Below are positions 1 through 12,344 of a DNA stretch of 64,000 bases, one piece after another. Where the stretch lies: positions 136,654,763 through 136,718,762 of the forward strand of contig OZ026612.1 of assembly GCA_964020975.1 (NCBI GenBank). The letters run 5' to 3'. The notes beneath the pieces were generated by a model that saw only the letters and a program-made list of their open reading frames with translations, had not been told where the DNA came from and did not search any database. Both the position numbers and the translations under genes were made by a program. Source of the DNA: Hermodice carunculata (taxonomy: Eukaryota; Annelida; Polychaeta; Eunicida; Amphinomidae). How positions within the stretch are numbered: position 1 is the first letter of the stretch; every line of letters starts with the position of its first letter.

Positions 1-1284
1 ATCAGACTATTTCTTCCCATAAGCGCTGATACAGGAAGACAGTGTGGCTTCCTGTCTTTAGGCTGGATAGACTTAATGCTTTGCTGTCCTAATTAAATTT
101 TAACATATTTTTTTCTCTCACCTGGTATGGTAGCAATCAACATTAATAATTAATGATATGTGACACTCTTTACTGTTTATAGTTCCTTTGACTTACACAC
201 ACGTATGTATGTACATCACATATTTATTCAAACTGTTCATTCCCTTGTTGCTCACAAAGTTCTTGCATTAAGGCACAGTAAACAACTCAGTCTTTGGTAT
301 ATATGATGGGCCACTAATACAGCTGCCTCCTAGTCATACAGGTGTTTTGCTTACGATACATATTTTGATGATACTTGTATACCTGTCCCCTGGATATACA
401 TCTATTTTTCTAAAATGCTTCAGAAAATAAGCAAGATTGTTGATGCTTTGCATAGACACTGCAACCTCAGTTCCAAATGACTCAGACATCTTATAATAGC
501 AGCTGTGACTGCCTCTGCTTCAGTTGTACAAATTCATCTACACAATTATGAAAATTCCATCTGTGACTGACAGCAAAATGATGTATGGCTACTAGACATA
601 TAATATAAGCTCTGACTAAATACAAGGGCAATGACCAACCCGAACTTTGCAACTTTCAGTTGTTTCAATATAGCATATGATTTTGGTAGCTTTCTTCATG
701 TGTAACACCAGCTGTGGACTTTGATTGATATAATCATCACTTTAAGGTTTGACTATATGGCACAGTTAATCTCTTTTGGTGCTGCATGTAGCAGGTGCTA
801 AACATGGCTCAGTCACAAGAAGAAATGATGCTGATTGCAACTTCTTTGGGGAATAATGATTAAAAACCTGGCAGGAGGACAAGCTTACGAAGCAGTTAAA
901 TGCAGTCCAGCTCTGCACTGCCAGCTTAGCTGCAGGATCAGTGTGCTCCCTTATCATCCTGTTCAATATGCTTCTAAACATGTTCTTAACATTTCAACAT
1001 GCAAAGCCATTAAATTATACATTCAAGCAACATTTACAGAAACAGGTCCCTGAACTCAACATTTTAAATTACGTTGGTGGATGTAAATGACATATGGCTG
1101 TTTGACAGCCAATCTTGGGCACTGTACATGGCTCATTTCAGCTTTTTAAATGTATTCAATGTAGTATATATGGTTTGATGATTTGCAAGCATGTCTGCAC
1201 ATTATACACAGCTGAAAAAAATCATTCATCAGATTCTAATTAAACTTGGCATGGATATAGCTCAGGTGAGTCGACCTAATTTGG
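1..1284. other. AT-rich sequence, nothing recognised
   Basis: No convincing open frame, splice-flanked exon, tandem repeat or dispersed-repeat match was seen. The short open frames on both strands near 766-1053 overlap one another and have no recognisable protein features. Confidence 0.5.
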
Positions 1285-3240
1285 CTATGTTCCAGTGAAT
1301 TTGTTTCTTTTTTATGATTTTTTCTTTCAGTCTTTTTTTTGGGGGGGGGGTTAAATAGTGACAGTCCTGTGCTCAGCTGACCTTACATGCACAGACTGAA
1401 GTGGTCCTGTCAACTTCCGAATGATATCAAGGTCAACTTTGTTTAAAAGCATCATCGCTGTTGTGTTGTTGATATGAACATATCCCCTACCAATTTTTCT
1501 TAATTTTGATAATTTGCTAGAAACCAGAAAATGATAGCGTCACCAGGTAGTGAAAAAAATTGGTGGAGATCAAGTTCAACAGCATTCTAATAAAAGCAAA
1601 AAATAATCACAGTGCCATCTGTTGAGCAAAGTAAGGTCTACAGACCCCAGGAAGTGTCCCTGTGTATTTCCAAAGCAATTGGCCCTGGCAGTTCTGGACA
1701 TAAAAGTTTTTGAAGACTTTATTGGAGGTTGAACAAGGAAATTTGTAAAATATCTGAAAATCACCTGAGCATGACCACTTGTATAAAATTGATAGAGATC
1801 CACCCAAGGTACATCCCCACCAAGTTTGCGGTCAATGTGGTTCACGATTTTGGAGAATTCAAAAATGAGAACTTCCAATGCAATCCTCATTGACTTATAT
1901 TCCATAAGAATGTATGCATAAATCAACAGGTAGCCAAATTGAAACATTCATAAGCATAAGGATTGTGACAGTCCTGTACCAAGCTGACCTTACATGCATA
2001 GACTGGGACTTTCCATTGCAATCCCCACAGACTTAGTAATTGATACAATTGCATGTGGGTATATGTTCCTCAGTTGAAAGCTATGTTCAAAATCAAGGAT
2101 CCCGAGTATCACCATAATGGTTAACAAGTTTGTTTAACCCTCCAACAAGCTACATTTCCACCTAGTTTCAGAACAATCTGTGTCGTGTTTTTGAGATGCC
2201 CACATTCAAAATGCCATTTCAGGGACATTTAAGTGAGAACATTAGGGACAGGGATATTTCACAAAGACTATATTATGATTTAATCAGTCTCAATGTCATA
2301 CAAACGCTGTAAAGTGGTCAAAATTTCACCTAATTTCAGGGACTGTCCCTTATGATGAGGGATATTTGGCATTTCTAGTTTTTGGGAAAAAGTCAAAAAT
2401 AGCAAATTCACACACAAAATCATCAACAAAATTTTGCAGCAACACCTGTTGAATAATTTCAGGTTTTAGGGTCCCCTACAGTGTCTCTATGTAATTTTGA
2501 ATAAATTGGTCAGGTGGTTTTGAAGAAGACTTCTTAACATTTTGCCAAGAAATGAACCCGAAAAGGTAAATCCTCATCAAGTTTGAAGTTAATCTGGTTG
2601 ACAGTTTTTGAGTAGAAGTCAAAGACGTGACTTTCTATTACAATCTCAGTTAACTTACATGGCAATCAACAGGAATGCATGCATTCAGTGACAGGTACCC
2701 GAATTAAGGAATTCATCAAAAGTGAGGGATTCAGAATATTACCACCAAATACCCAGCATTGTTTAACCCTCCCATAAGCTATATTTCTACAAAGGTTCAG
2801 AACAATCTTAGTAACAGTTATGGAGACGAAGTCAAAAAAGCCCCCCCCCCCAAAAAAAAAGTTTAAAAAAAAAAAAAAAAGTTACAGTGCCACCTGTTGA
2901 CAAATTAAAGTCTAGGGGTCAACAGAAGTGTTCCTGTTGAGTTTCAAAGCAACTGAGAAGAGGATTTTTTAAGGTTTTGCCAAAAAGTGGACAAATTCAG
3001 AGAATCCCAAAATCAGTAGAGTGTGACCATTTCAACATTCTTGGTTGAGACCCATTCAAGGTATATCCCCACCAAGTTTGAAGTAAATCTGGCTGATTGT
3101 ACCACAGAAGTAAAAAATATGAAATTGGATGGATGATTAGATAACAGGCAATCACAAAGGTTCTAGGAAAGCCCATGGCCAATTGCTCTGATGTCACATA
3201 TGAACGGTGCCAAAGCCCTTCACTTTTCAAAAGATGGCAC
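1285..3240 (+). repeat. Degenerate multimer of dispersed repeat family F1
   Basis: Several old monomers of the family that is well preserved at 31.7-38.4 kb. Diagnostic blocks seen here are the 5'-end-like hairpin GGACTGTGACAGTCC type followed by CTCAGCTGACC (about 1355-1385, again near 1970), the block cagtgccatctgttgagcaa (about 1611), caccaagtttg (1815 and 3080), and repeated phrases about an AGAAG-rich stretch after the hinge gcaattgg. Copies are diverged and partly rearranged. A TTTTTTTTGGGGGGGGGG junction (about 1335) and a C-run/A-run junction (about 2842) lie inside. Open frames in it are incidental. Confidence 0.75.
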
Positions 3241-4848
3241 AGTGACTATTTTCTATTTTTCCATAAGATGACTAGTCCATCAGATAAGTGTCTAAACAAT
3301 GATTAGTTACTCTTCATCTGTCAATCATTGCCCATCAACAATTGACAATTTTGAGTTGTCCCAAACCCATGAGCACATCCTGTTGAATTTCAATGTGGCT
3401 ACATCCTGGGGATCGCTGCAAAGTTTCTTCAATTTGTCATGCTCTGGAGATTTTCTGTGGTCTTTCAAAAGTATTTGTAATGCTCTTTCTCCAAAATGCT
3501 TGGTCAATTTCTTTGAACTTTCATGCATGTGCAGGTGCTCCTACAACTTCATTTGTTTAAAGGTAATACTATTTTTTCATATTTCTCAAATATAATTTTG
3601 GGGTTGATTTGTAATTTTTAAGCTCTGAAAAACAACTGGCTGGATTCTCTTTACATTTGGTACAGCCATCACTTGGTGTAATGTCCAATACACTCTACTT
3701 GGTGTTGACTGATTTTACGGTTTCTTTAAGTTTTGACACTATATACAAGGATACTTGCATAAATGCATATGTATAATCATAATTTTCTCCAAAACCATTG
3801 GCTGGATTTTCTTCCAACATATACATGTATAGTGGGAATGTATCTTGGAGGGATAGTTACCAAGTTTGTTCAAGAACTTCCTAATTTGTTCCTATGAGTG
3901 ACCTTAATCTACTAGTTAATTTGTTCCTAGGAGTAACCTAAACTTAGTTCCAAAGGTCACAGGGCAATTTTAATGATGCTGATTGTACAGAGGGGATAGT
4001 TTGCTACTGCACATGGGTGACGGCCTAATTCCAGTGATGTAAACAGTCAGTGGCCAAATACCACTAAAATGAAGGAATTAATGAAATTTATTTGGTCTCA
4101 TGTTACAGTCAAGACACAGATTGATCTATTGGTTTCTAGAAACCAGAAAAACACTGCATTTAGATTGCAATGAGTTGCTGCCATGCAGGCCACCCTAACA
4201 TGTTACACTTAAATGAAAATTTACACTGTTACCATCCGCAGATGGCAGAGTTTACTTAAGTATACTATTTTATCAAGGATCATTATTAGCGTAAATTAAT
4301 ATATACATTCACGTCAAAATAAAAGGTGAACTGCACCATATTACTGTCCATACAAGGCACAACTTGTCAAAATAGTTTTGAGCTGTCAGTTGAAAAAAAA
4401 TTTACAAGGTAAGCTAAAAGGAGTTTTGGGGCTACCTGCATACTGAAGTGGGTTTTTAGCACTTTATTTTCCAAGGACATAGGCCCAGTTAATTGAATTC
4501 TGTTGTTTATTGACTACTATAAACAACTTTCATGATGTAGCTCAACCTGTCGGTCACACTGTTGTACTAAATGAATGTGGGCAAAGCCTTCACACTCACA
4601 CCAAATTCTATACAAGTTTAGGACTATAACCCATGAATGGGGAGGCAGAAAAGACATTGCAACAACTATGAATATGGCATTTACTACCTTTTTGTTTGAA
4701 TAGTGACCATGAATATCAATAAACTTATTGTGTCTGAAATAAAGTGCAATTAGCAGTAATTTGGTGTCTTTTGGGAGAGGCGTTTGCTTGTTAGACGAGC
4801 TGGCCTGGTAGTGGTACAACACATTGAATAAACATGGTGGCTGTAGCC
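3241..4848. other. Non-repetitive AT-rich stretch, no gene seen
   Basis: Short overlapping frames on both strands (3299-3595 and 3325-3528) contradict each other and show no family features. A short internal duplication of a gttcctAtgagtgacct-like phrase lies near 3885-3945. Nothing else is supportable. Confidence 0.4.
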
Positions 4849-4849
4849 G

Positions 4850-4927
4850 GTGTTAATAATAATAATAATAATAATACGGTGGCTCTCCGCTTGTCTGCCG
4901 CGGTCCTGTGTCACTCTGTGACACAGG
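4850..4927. repeat. (AAT)n microsatellite followed by a perfect 10-bp-stem hairpin
   Basis: About eight AAT units (4853-4876) are followed by a GC-rich patch ending in a perfect inverted repeat at 4905-4927: CCTGTGTCAC, a three-base loop TCT, then GTGACACAGG. A run of about 16 A follows from 4937. Hairpin plus poly-A could be the tail of a short retroposed element, but no promoter boxes or target duplication were identified. Confidence 0.6.
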
Positions 4928-4952
4928 TGGCCCAGAAAAAAAAAAAAAAAAT

Positions 4953-6837
4953 CCATCCCTCTCACACCCTATCCCCGCCTCTAAGGCTCAGGCTTTTCCC
5001 ACTTTATGTTGACATTCGTAATGATCGAGTGTACATTAAATTCAAGGTGAAAGAATTTATTAGTTGCACTGGCATCTTAATTCTGAAAGTCAGATAAAAA
5101 GAAACTTAGGAACTTGTGAGCAAAATCGCAATAGCAGCTGTTACATTTACAAAGTTTCTATCCATCTAGTTTCGTAGGTCTCGCTACATTGATAAACGGC
5201 TAAATGACTACATAGTGTTGACAGCGACAACACTTGATGGCTTTTCCTAGAGGAATGACAGGCATAGCATTTTGATATTCTTTGTTATTCTTTTTGATTG
5301 ATCAATATTAAAAATAATTTCCATTCCAATTACAGAGTAAAAGTAACAATCATTGTGCAGTCCCTAACTGCAAGCAATAATCCCTATAGACCTGTTGCGT
5401 GACCTTTTTGTTCCCTGCCCCAACCGTCAGCTGATTGTGCATGTCAAGCGAACCATCGTCAACTTTACCTCAGAAATACATCATAGCTTTCAGCTTTGCT
5501 GATGCTTCCTTTATTGGAAACACTCAGACCATCAAGTTAGAAGACATGCTATCCCTAACTCGGGCCAAAATAAAGTAGCGAAGTATGGGCATTTGCAGCT
5601 TGCTATGAACTCATATAAACAAACATCCCACAGGAATGCATGTGAAAGTAAACTGTAAAATTTCATAATTAGTTCACTTTGTATCTTCTAAAAATTTTAC
5701 ACACATTAAGGCAAACTTACAAGGGGCACATAACCACAAGAATAATAGGAATAGTTCCCATTTTTCCACATAAATCAATCAACTTGATTCCACATTCATA
5801 AGTGCATTCAGCATTGCTGGCCATGCAATCTGCGGGTGCTTTTGACGACCCTCGCCCCGCATTGAAGTTTCGCACTCTGCCACTGGTGGCGCCAGGGGTT
5901 TCGAAAAGTTGTGTATAGAGCCATTTAAGGCATGTCCTTGATATTAAACAAGGTGATGATGGTCTGGAAGGACCAAGCTTTGGTTGTGTTTTAATTTGAG
6001 TGACATTGATGCACATCTTAGTCATTGGACACCTATTGAGTTTTGTACTTGGACTTGAACTGAAAACCTATTTGAGCCAGGACATATATTATTGTACTTG
6101 ATGACAGTTTTCTCTCAAGGTCAAGTTACAATTACATGAAAATGATATACATGCAAGCTAGGTTACAGGGCAAGTTAATGAATAAAATCAATCTGCTTCT
6201 ATCCCATTACATATCCTACACGCAAGATCATTTTTTATGGCACTGATAAAATTATGCCCCAAATGGTCAAGGTCTATGTTATTTTACTATATACGTGTGC
6301 ACATTCACATACAAAAATATATTCCAACTAGCAATTTACAGTCCGTGCATGCAATGTCAGCTGTGCACAGGACTGTCACAGTCCTATTGTTTCTAGCATT
6401 TTATTTCTTATTCCTGAGACTGACTTCCCACTGGTAATTTGCTACCTGATTGTTCTCTTGTTTTGTGTAGACAATGATGCAATACACTTGCTAAATACGC
6501 TGCTGCTTTCCTGGGAATCAAGTGGTCCAGATATATAGGTATCCCTCTTGTCAGACATGGATGCACACAACATATTGCAAGGAGAAAAATAAGCCAGTGA
6601 AGATATTGGCAATGCTCATAACTACACTCATCATCTCAATCACATAAGTCAATTTCCCATCAATCTTACATTCTCAGGAGTCTCAACTGGTTGGGTACAT
6701 TTGTGAATGCACAAACAGCTTCCTGTCCATCAGATACACACGTGGATTCAGAGGCAAAAATCATTTGCTCTCACATTAAGTGCCCTGATGAAACTGGTAT
6801 GCATTCAATTTATTGCCTTTTGATATGTGCTGAACTC
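4953..6837. other. Intergenic sequence with a small CpG-richer patch
   Basis: No gene recognised. Positions about 5825-5910 are richer in CG dinucleotides than the surroundings and lie in a 102-codon minus-strand open frame (5717-6025). I see no conserved domain or clear splice sites, so it is left uncalled. Confidence 0.4.
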
Positions 6838-8040
6838 ATTGTCAGTGTATACAGCCAGTACTGTCTGCTACAGTATCAATTGACCATTGTCAGTGTATAC
6901 AGCCAGTGCTGTCTGCTACAATATCAATTGACCATTGTCAGTGTATACAGCCAGTGCAGTCTGCTACAATATCAATTGACCATTGTCAGTGTATACAGCC
7001 AGTGCAGTCTGCTACAATATCAATTGACCATTGTCAGTGTATTCAGCCAGTGCTGTCTGTTACAATATCAATTGACCATTGTCAGTGTATACAGCCAGTA
7101 TACAGCCAGTGCTGTCTGCTACAATATCAATTGACCATTGTCAGTGTATACAGCCAGTGCTGTCTGCTACAATATCAATTGACCATTGTCAGTGTATTCA
7201 GCCAGTGCTGTCTGCTACAATATCAATTGACCATTGTCAGTGTATACAGCCAGTATACAGCCAGTGCTGTCTGCTACAATATCAATTGACCATTGTCAGT
7301 GTATACAGCCAGTGCTGTCTGCTACAATATCAATTGACCATTGTCAGTGTATTCAGCCAGTGCTGTCTGTTACAATATCAATTGACCATTGTCAGTGTAT
7401 ACAGCCAGTATACAGCCAGTGCTGTCTGCTACAATATCAATTGACCATTGTCAGTGTATACAGCCAGTGCTGTCTGCTACAATATCAATTGACCATTGTC
7501 AGTGTATACAGCCAGTGCAGTCTGCTACAATATCAATTGACCATTGTCAGTGTATACAGCCAGTGCTGTCTGTTACAATATCAATTGACCATTGTCAGTG
7601 TATACAGCCAGTATACAGCCAGTGCTGTCTGCTACAATATCAATTGACCATTGTCAGTGTATACAGCCAGTGCTGTCTGCTACAATATCAATTGACCATT
7701 GTCAGTGTATACAGCCAGTGCTGTCTGCTACAATATCAATTGACCATTGTCAGTGTATACAGCCAGTGCTGTCTGCTACAATATCAATTGACCATTGTCA
7801 GTGTATTCAGCCAGTGCTGTCTGTTACAATATCAATTGACCATTGTCAGTGTATTCAGCCAGTGCTGTCTGTTACAATATCAATTGACCATTGTCAGTGT
7901 ATTCAGCCAGTGCTGTCTGTTACAATATCAATTGACCATTGTCAGTGTATTCAGCCAGTGCTGTCTGTTACAATATCAATTGACCATTGTCAGTGTATAC
8001 AGCCAGTGCTGTCTGCTACAATATCAATTGACCATTGTCC
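6838..8040. repeat. 48-bp minisatellite with higher-order structure, about 24 units
   Basis: The unit is 48 bp, from attgtcagtgtatacagcca through caatatcaattgacc. Four units carry an extra 11 bp (tatacagccag duplicated), near 7095, 7250, 7405 and 7608. The spacings of 155, 155 and 203 bp equal 3x48+11, 3x48+11 and 4x48+11, which is a higher-order repeat. Because 48 is divisible by three, long frames arise (peptide unit SVYSQCCLLQYQLTIV), but each 11-bp insert shifts the frame, so a translated product is unlikely. Unit variants are few: gtatac/gtattc, ctacaa/ttacaa and gctgtc/gcagtc. Confidence 0.95.
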
Positions 8041-8583
8041 CACGCATATTGGTTCTGTCCTGGGGTTGCCCACCATAAATACTTTGTGTCTGCCTCATAT
8101 TCTTACACTTCCCATGTGTATACGAGATACAAAATGTTAACACAATCATGTCCAGGTCTGGCCATGCTAATAACATAGTTTATGTTTCTAGCTATATCTG
8201 TCCCGAGCAACTTTAAAATAGCAGACATGCAAGAGAATGTGTTTATATTTGTCCCACCAAGTCACCTAGCTGTGTTCAGGTCATGATTGGCTGAAATTTC
8301 AAAGGCTTTTTTCATGCTGTATATGATAAACAAATAGCGAGATGCTTGCTCTTGATTTACTGAGCTATCATAAACAAACAATATGGCGCAGTGTACAGTA
8401 AAAAAAGACATGATCAACCTGATCATTGTTTGGTAGCAACAGACAGCAACATAACAGTTGCCGGTATCCATGCACAGGTGTGACCACTGCATGTCTGAAT
8501 GTCAAGCTGTGTGGGCAATGGTTCAATATGACTACTAAAACAACTTCTAATTGTGTGTACTTATATAATATTGAGCAGCTTAC
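8041..8583 (-). other. Intron downstream of the 8.6-10.4 kb exon (minus strand)
   Basis: The minus-strand gene enters an intron here: the donor GT reads at 8583-8582 in the strong context CAG|GTAAGC. The open frame happens to run on to 8368 without a stop, but the residues past the donor are not expected to be coding. The next downstream exon was not identified. Confidence 0.6.
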
Positions 8584-10390
8584 CTGTAAAGTTACACCCA
8601 GGTTACTCTGCCTTTTGCTTTGAGCTCCCATCTTCATCACATTGGACAACACGCCTTTCCTGCGGGCCACGGCATGGCAGGTCTGGGGGTCCATCAGCAG
8701 GGCGTGATGATCTGCGATCACCGGCAGATCAGGTAACGCTTGATCCTGATTCTGCATCTTGAGTGTACTGTCAATCTGTCCTGTTGGGTCCATGCTTGTT
8801 GACAGAGCCTCCACGTCCGCAGCACTGGAGCCTGCCAGGGGGGTCCCCGCTGTGTACTCACAATGTGCTGCCACGTCGGTAGACAGATCTGACGCTACAG
8901 GCAGGGCAGTGCCATACATTGAGTCATGTAAGGTAGAAATCTGGTTCCATTGTGAGGTGTTGTGACAACCACAACACTTGCAGCAGTGAACACGGGGTCT
9001 ACTGATTACAGCTGCGGAAACGGGGCCCGGGGATGGGTAGTTAAGTAACATTGACGAGGTTCCTGCTAATTTCCGGGGCACTGGATCAAGGGCCAATACA
9101 TTGAGCTGTATTTCCTTGGAATTTTGAATGTTTTTGTCCCACTCATTGGTAGTCGGCCTAATATCCAATTTATTGGCCCCACACGGGCCTTGCTGGGAGA
9201 GGGCCTCTTGAGCTTGGTCACCTGTTATGACAACATTGTCATTTGTTTTGATTGCATTTTGATGGAAACTGCCATCATGTGAACTGCATTCTGCTGACAA
9301 AGTGAGTTTAGCATCGGAAGCTGTCTGGCCACTTACACAATTATCATGTATTGATGTGGTTTCTCCAATTTGATGTTTGCTGTCATTTTTACAATTATCA
9401 CTAACACCTGACTCTGTGTGGGCTTCAAAATGCTTCACACTGCTGGGCATAATTGTCCCATCATATGGCTGTCCAACAATTGTCCCCACAGAAACTTTGT
9501 GTGCAGACCCTGTTGGTACCTGGGAATCACAACTTTGTTGTTTACATGAATTAACACTTTCACTCTTGGTTGCCATTTCTGTGATTCTGTATTCTTCTGA
9601 GGCAGACGAAGAATCAGTGCTCACATCCTCCACACCCAGTGTAAATACAGTGGTTATGTCCGACACCTGGGATACTGGAGTCTCAGGCCTACTGTCATAG
9701 TAGTGTTTGTCCCACTCCATTATTGTATCAAAGGAATGAGAATCTTCATCCTTATTGTTTCCTTTTATCCAATTTTTGGCTTTTCTGGTGAAATCCAGAT
9801 GAAAAATTTGCATATTTTTTTCTGGCGATGTCTGCTGATCTTGCATCAGACTGTCACTTTCGTTTAGACTATCACATGAAAGCAATTCGTTTCTTTCTGT
9901 AGTGTTTAACATTTCTGGAAGATGCGTACCATAAGTACTGACAGCAATTCTTTCATCATCAAAAGAATCAAATTGAGTGAAATCCTTTTTCCTGTTTAGA
10001 GTATCACTGACATCATTAAGAGTAGAGGTGACGGTCACCTCCTGCTGAAGGTTTGGAGACAATCGTGTCCTTTCAGTGGCCTGTCCTTGGTCCAGAGCTT
10101 GGGTTTGGGGCGGCCAATCAGCACTGTTCTCCATGTCAGTAACTGTGAAATTACAACCTACATCCTCAGGATGGTCATCATACAGTGGCTCACTACAACT
10201 ATTTTCATCGTTTAATTCACTCACAGCGTTATTTCGGTTGCTAAACACAGTTTCCTGTTCCTCTCGGCTGCCCACGACGCTTCCAGCTGCCTGTGGCTCC
10301 AGGGACAGGGCACCTTCTGCTTCCTTGTCCTGTAGGTGGAAGTCTGTCTTATGGTTGTGCCAGGACTCCATCTGTGTACTGCCCTCTGCC
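8584..10390 (-). CDS. Large internal exon of an unrecognised Ser/Thr/Asp-rich protein
   Basis: The open frame runs through the whole 1,807-bp interval. The upstream edge is a good acceptor on the minus strand (pyrimidine tract cttctgtcacttttcag at 10391 and above). The downstream edge is a consensus donor, ACAG|GTAAGC, at 8584/8583. The exon starts with one base of a split codon and ends in phase 0. A Met lies 19 bases in (10371), and the frame is also open before it, so this may be internal rather than the true start. From that Met there are 596 residues. Low-complexity acidic and Ser/Thr/Gln-rich sequence dominates, typical of a disordered cytoplasmic or signalling scaffold. A Cys/His cluster (HCCKCCGCH) lies near residue 460, and a basic stretch (ARRKGVLSNVMKMGAQSKRQ) near the end. 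There is no signal peptide, membrane segment or catalytic motif. A very weak compositional resemblance to ITPRID/SSFA2-type IP3-receptor-binding proteins was considered but cannot be supported. Neighbouring exons are outside what I can identify. Confidence 0.75.
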
Positions 10391-12344
10391 CTGAAAAGTG
10401 ACAGAAGCCCCGTGGATTAATTGCTGATCTACTCTACCCGTGCATGTAGTCTGCCATAATGGTGTGACACCCACCCAGGTATCCTCAAGCTATTGTTTCA
10501 AAATTATTCAGCAAATATTAGAGTTGGCAAAAGCAGGATGTTATTGACACAAAGTAAACTAACCACCTTGGCAGATAGAAATTAAACTTGAAGAGAACTG
10601 TGTCTAATCCTCATAATGTTGCACATGGGTGAGTGTCTGGTGTGCTCAAGATTGCTCTGACAATACTGTACAACACTGAAGACCAGAATCATCAGGGAGT
10701 CCTACTTTTGTTGAAAATGAATTGCTTTGTACTACTTTGATGTGGTACATACTCTGCCAGCATGAAACAAATGTACAATCAATGATTATTTCCTGTTGGG
10801 TTTTACAAGGAGAAATTGCTTTGCTTTCAATTGTTGAGATTGAAGGCAAACACTCAGTCATATAGATCAGGCCTGAGTTATTGGGATAACTATGGCGACT
10901 ATGTTCGGACACCTGCAGACTCCCACACACTCGCGCAATACTTCTACGAACATCATCTTGTTCTCTACTCTACATCATACAAAAACATATCAACCTATTT
11001 ATCTAACAAAATTTACTACATGTACACCAATATAATATTTAATTTACCGTAAATTCTGTCTGATATTTCTGAATTTTTCATTTATTAACCAACTACAGAT
11101 TGTTCATAATTTTATAACCATTTTTTCACGGAAATGCAATTAAATATACATGTAACACTATATTTACAAAAATTGCTGGTCACAGCTCAAGCGCAGCACA
11201 CTGTAAGCTTAACAAACCATATCGGAAGCAGGTTTGACTGGTCAAATTATAATCCTATGATGAAGCATTCACCAGTTAAACGTAATTGATATATTATTTC
11301 TCTGTAACTATGGACTTTCCTGCTTTTGTACATATGATTTTCAGTTAATAAATTCAATACGATACAATACAAGCTGTAATCCTACATGTGTAATGAAGCA
11401 TTACCAGTCAACTGTCAGCTCTGTGGATTAATGGGCAAAGCATATGTTGCAAACTCTCTATCAATGTCTGTCCATACACCTATCACTTTGTATCTCGAGG
11501 ACACTAGTTCAGCGATTTGTGCAGGGAAAATTGCTAGGGGACGTACACAAGTGTCATCTTTGATCCTGTGGATGATGGCAACACCGGGCATGTAGACGAC
11601 ATTTTTCTCCATGTAAAATGGGCCTGGCCTACCCCTCTTAGGAATGTAGGGTCATTTAAATTCATCTGGTTGATCTGATTTTTTGTTTGTTTGTAAAATG
11701 ATCCAGTGTAGGTCTACACTATTGACCTCCAGATAGGGGCTGTGGTCTCAGACCCTTGTGATATTTAGTTCTGTCTTCCATTATGCAAGGCAGAGAATCA
11801 TGTCAATGTTCTCAATACAGTGGCAATATCATTTAAATATTTAAAGAGAGCTTTGATTCAAGCCCTGGAGAACAAAATTCACATAAAAAATTTCCATTGC
11901 TCAGCCTAAGTCTTGCTCCTACATTTGCTTTTTCCCAGTTTGATGCTTTACAAGTAAAACATTTGTGATGGTAAAGTTGTAAACAAAAGGTCCCTGGGCC
12001 TAATACTCTGCTGACCACCATCATCAAAAATTATTTCCTGAAATGTGTTCCTCCTTCACCTTGAAAATTTAATCAAGGTCATCCCATTATGCAATATCAA
12101 ACTTCCACATGGTACACATTTGTGGTACATTTGGCATTATTCTGCTTATTCTTTATCAAGGCATTAAATCAAATGTCTTTTTTTATGGATTTTTTTTGTT
12201 CTGATGAATTATTTATTTCACTTTTGGTAGCAAAAATAGTCAAAATATTTGAATTACATTGGTTTATAATGCAACTTTTTCAACCCATTATTTATTTTCA
12301 AGAACACTGGGCCTTATTTATTTGAATAAAAAGGAGAAAAAAAA
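10391..12344. other. Upstream intron or intergenic sequence; possible retroelement 3' end
   Basis: This begins as the intron upstream of the large exon. No second exon could be identified. At about 11345-11375 an AATAAA signal is followed by a short ATACAATAC-type tail, the look of the plus-strand 3' end of a non-LTR retroelement, but no coding remnant was seen upstream. A pair of opposite-strand frames at 11386-11612 is uninterpretable. Confidence 0.35.

Noticed and set aside
5840-5905. gccactggtggcgcc as a CTCF site near 5880
   Set aside because: One base short relative to the core; it does not align to the motif without a gap.
6691-8140. Long repetitive open frames (147-229 codons) as a secreted or structural repeat protein
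   Set aside because: The 48-bp unit is a multiple of three, so frames are open by construction. The 11-bp inserts shift the frame and all registers are equally open.
8368-8583. C-terminal 72 codons of the minus-strand frame as part of the exon product
   Set aside because: A strong donor (CAG|GTAAGC) at 8584/8583 ends the exon. The residues beyond it change in composition, as expected of an intron.
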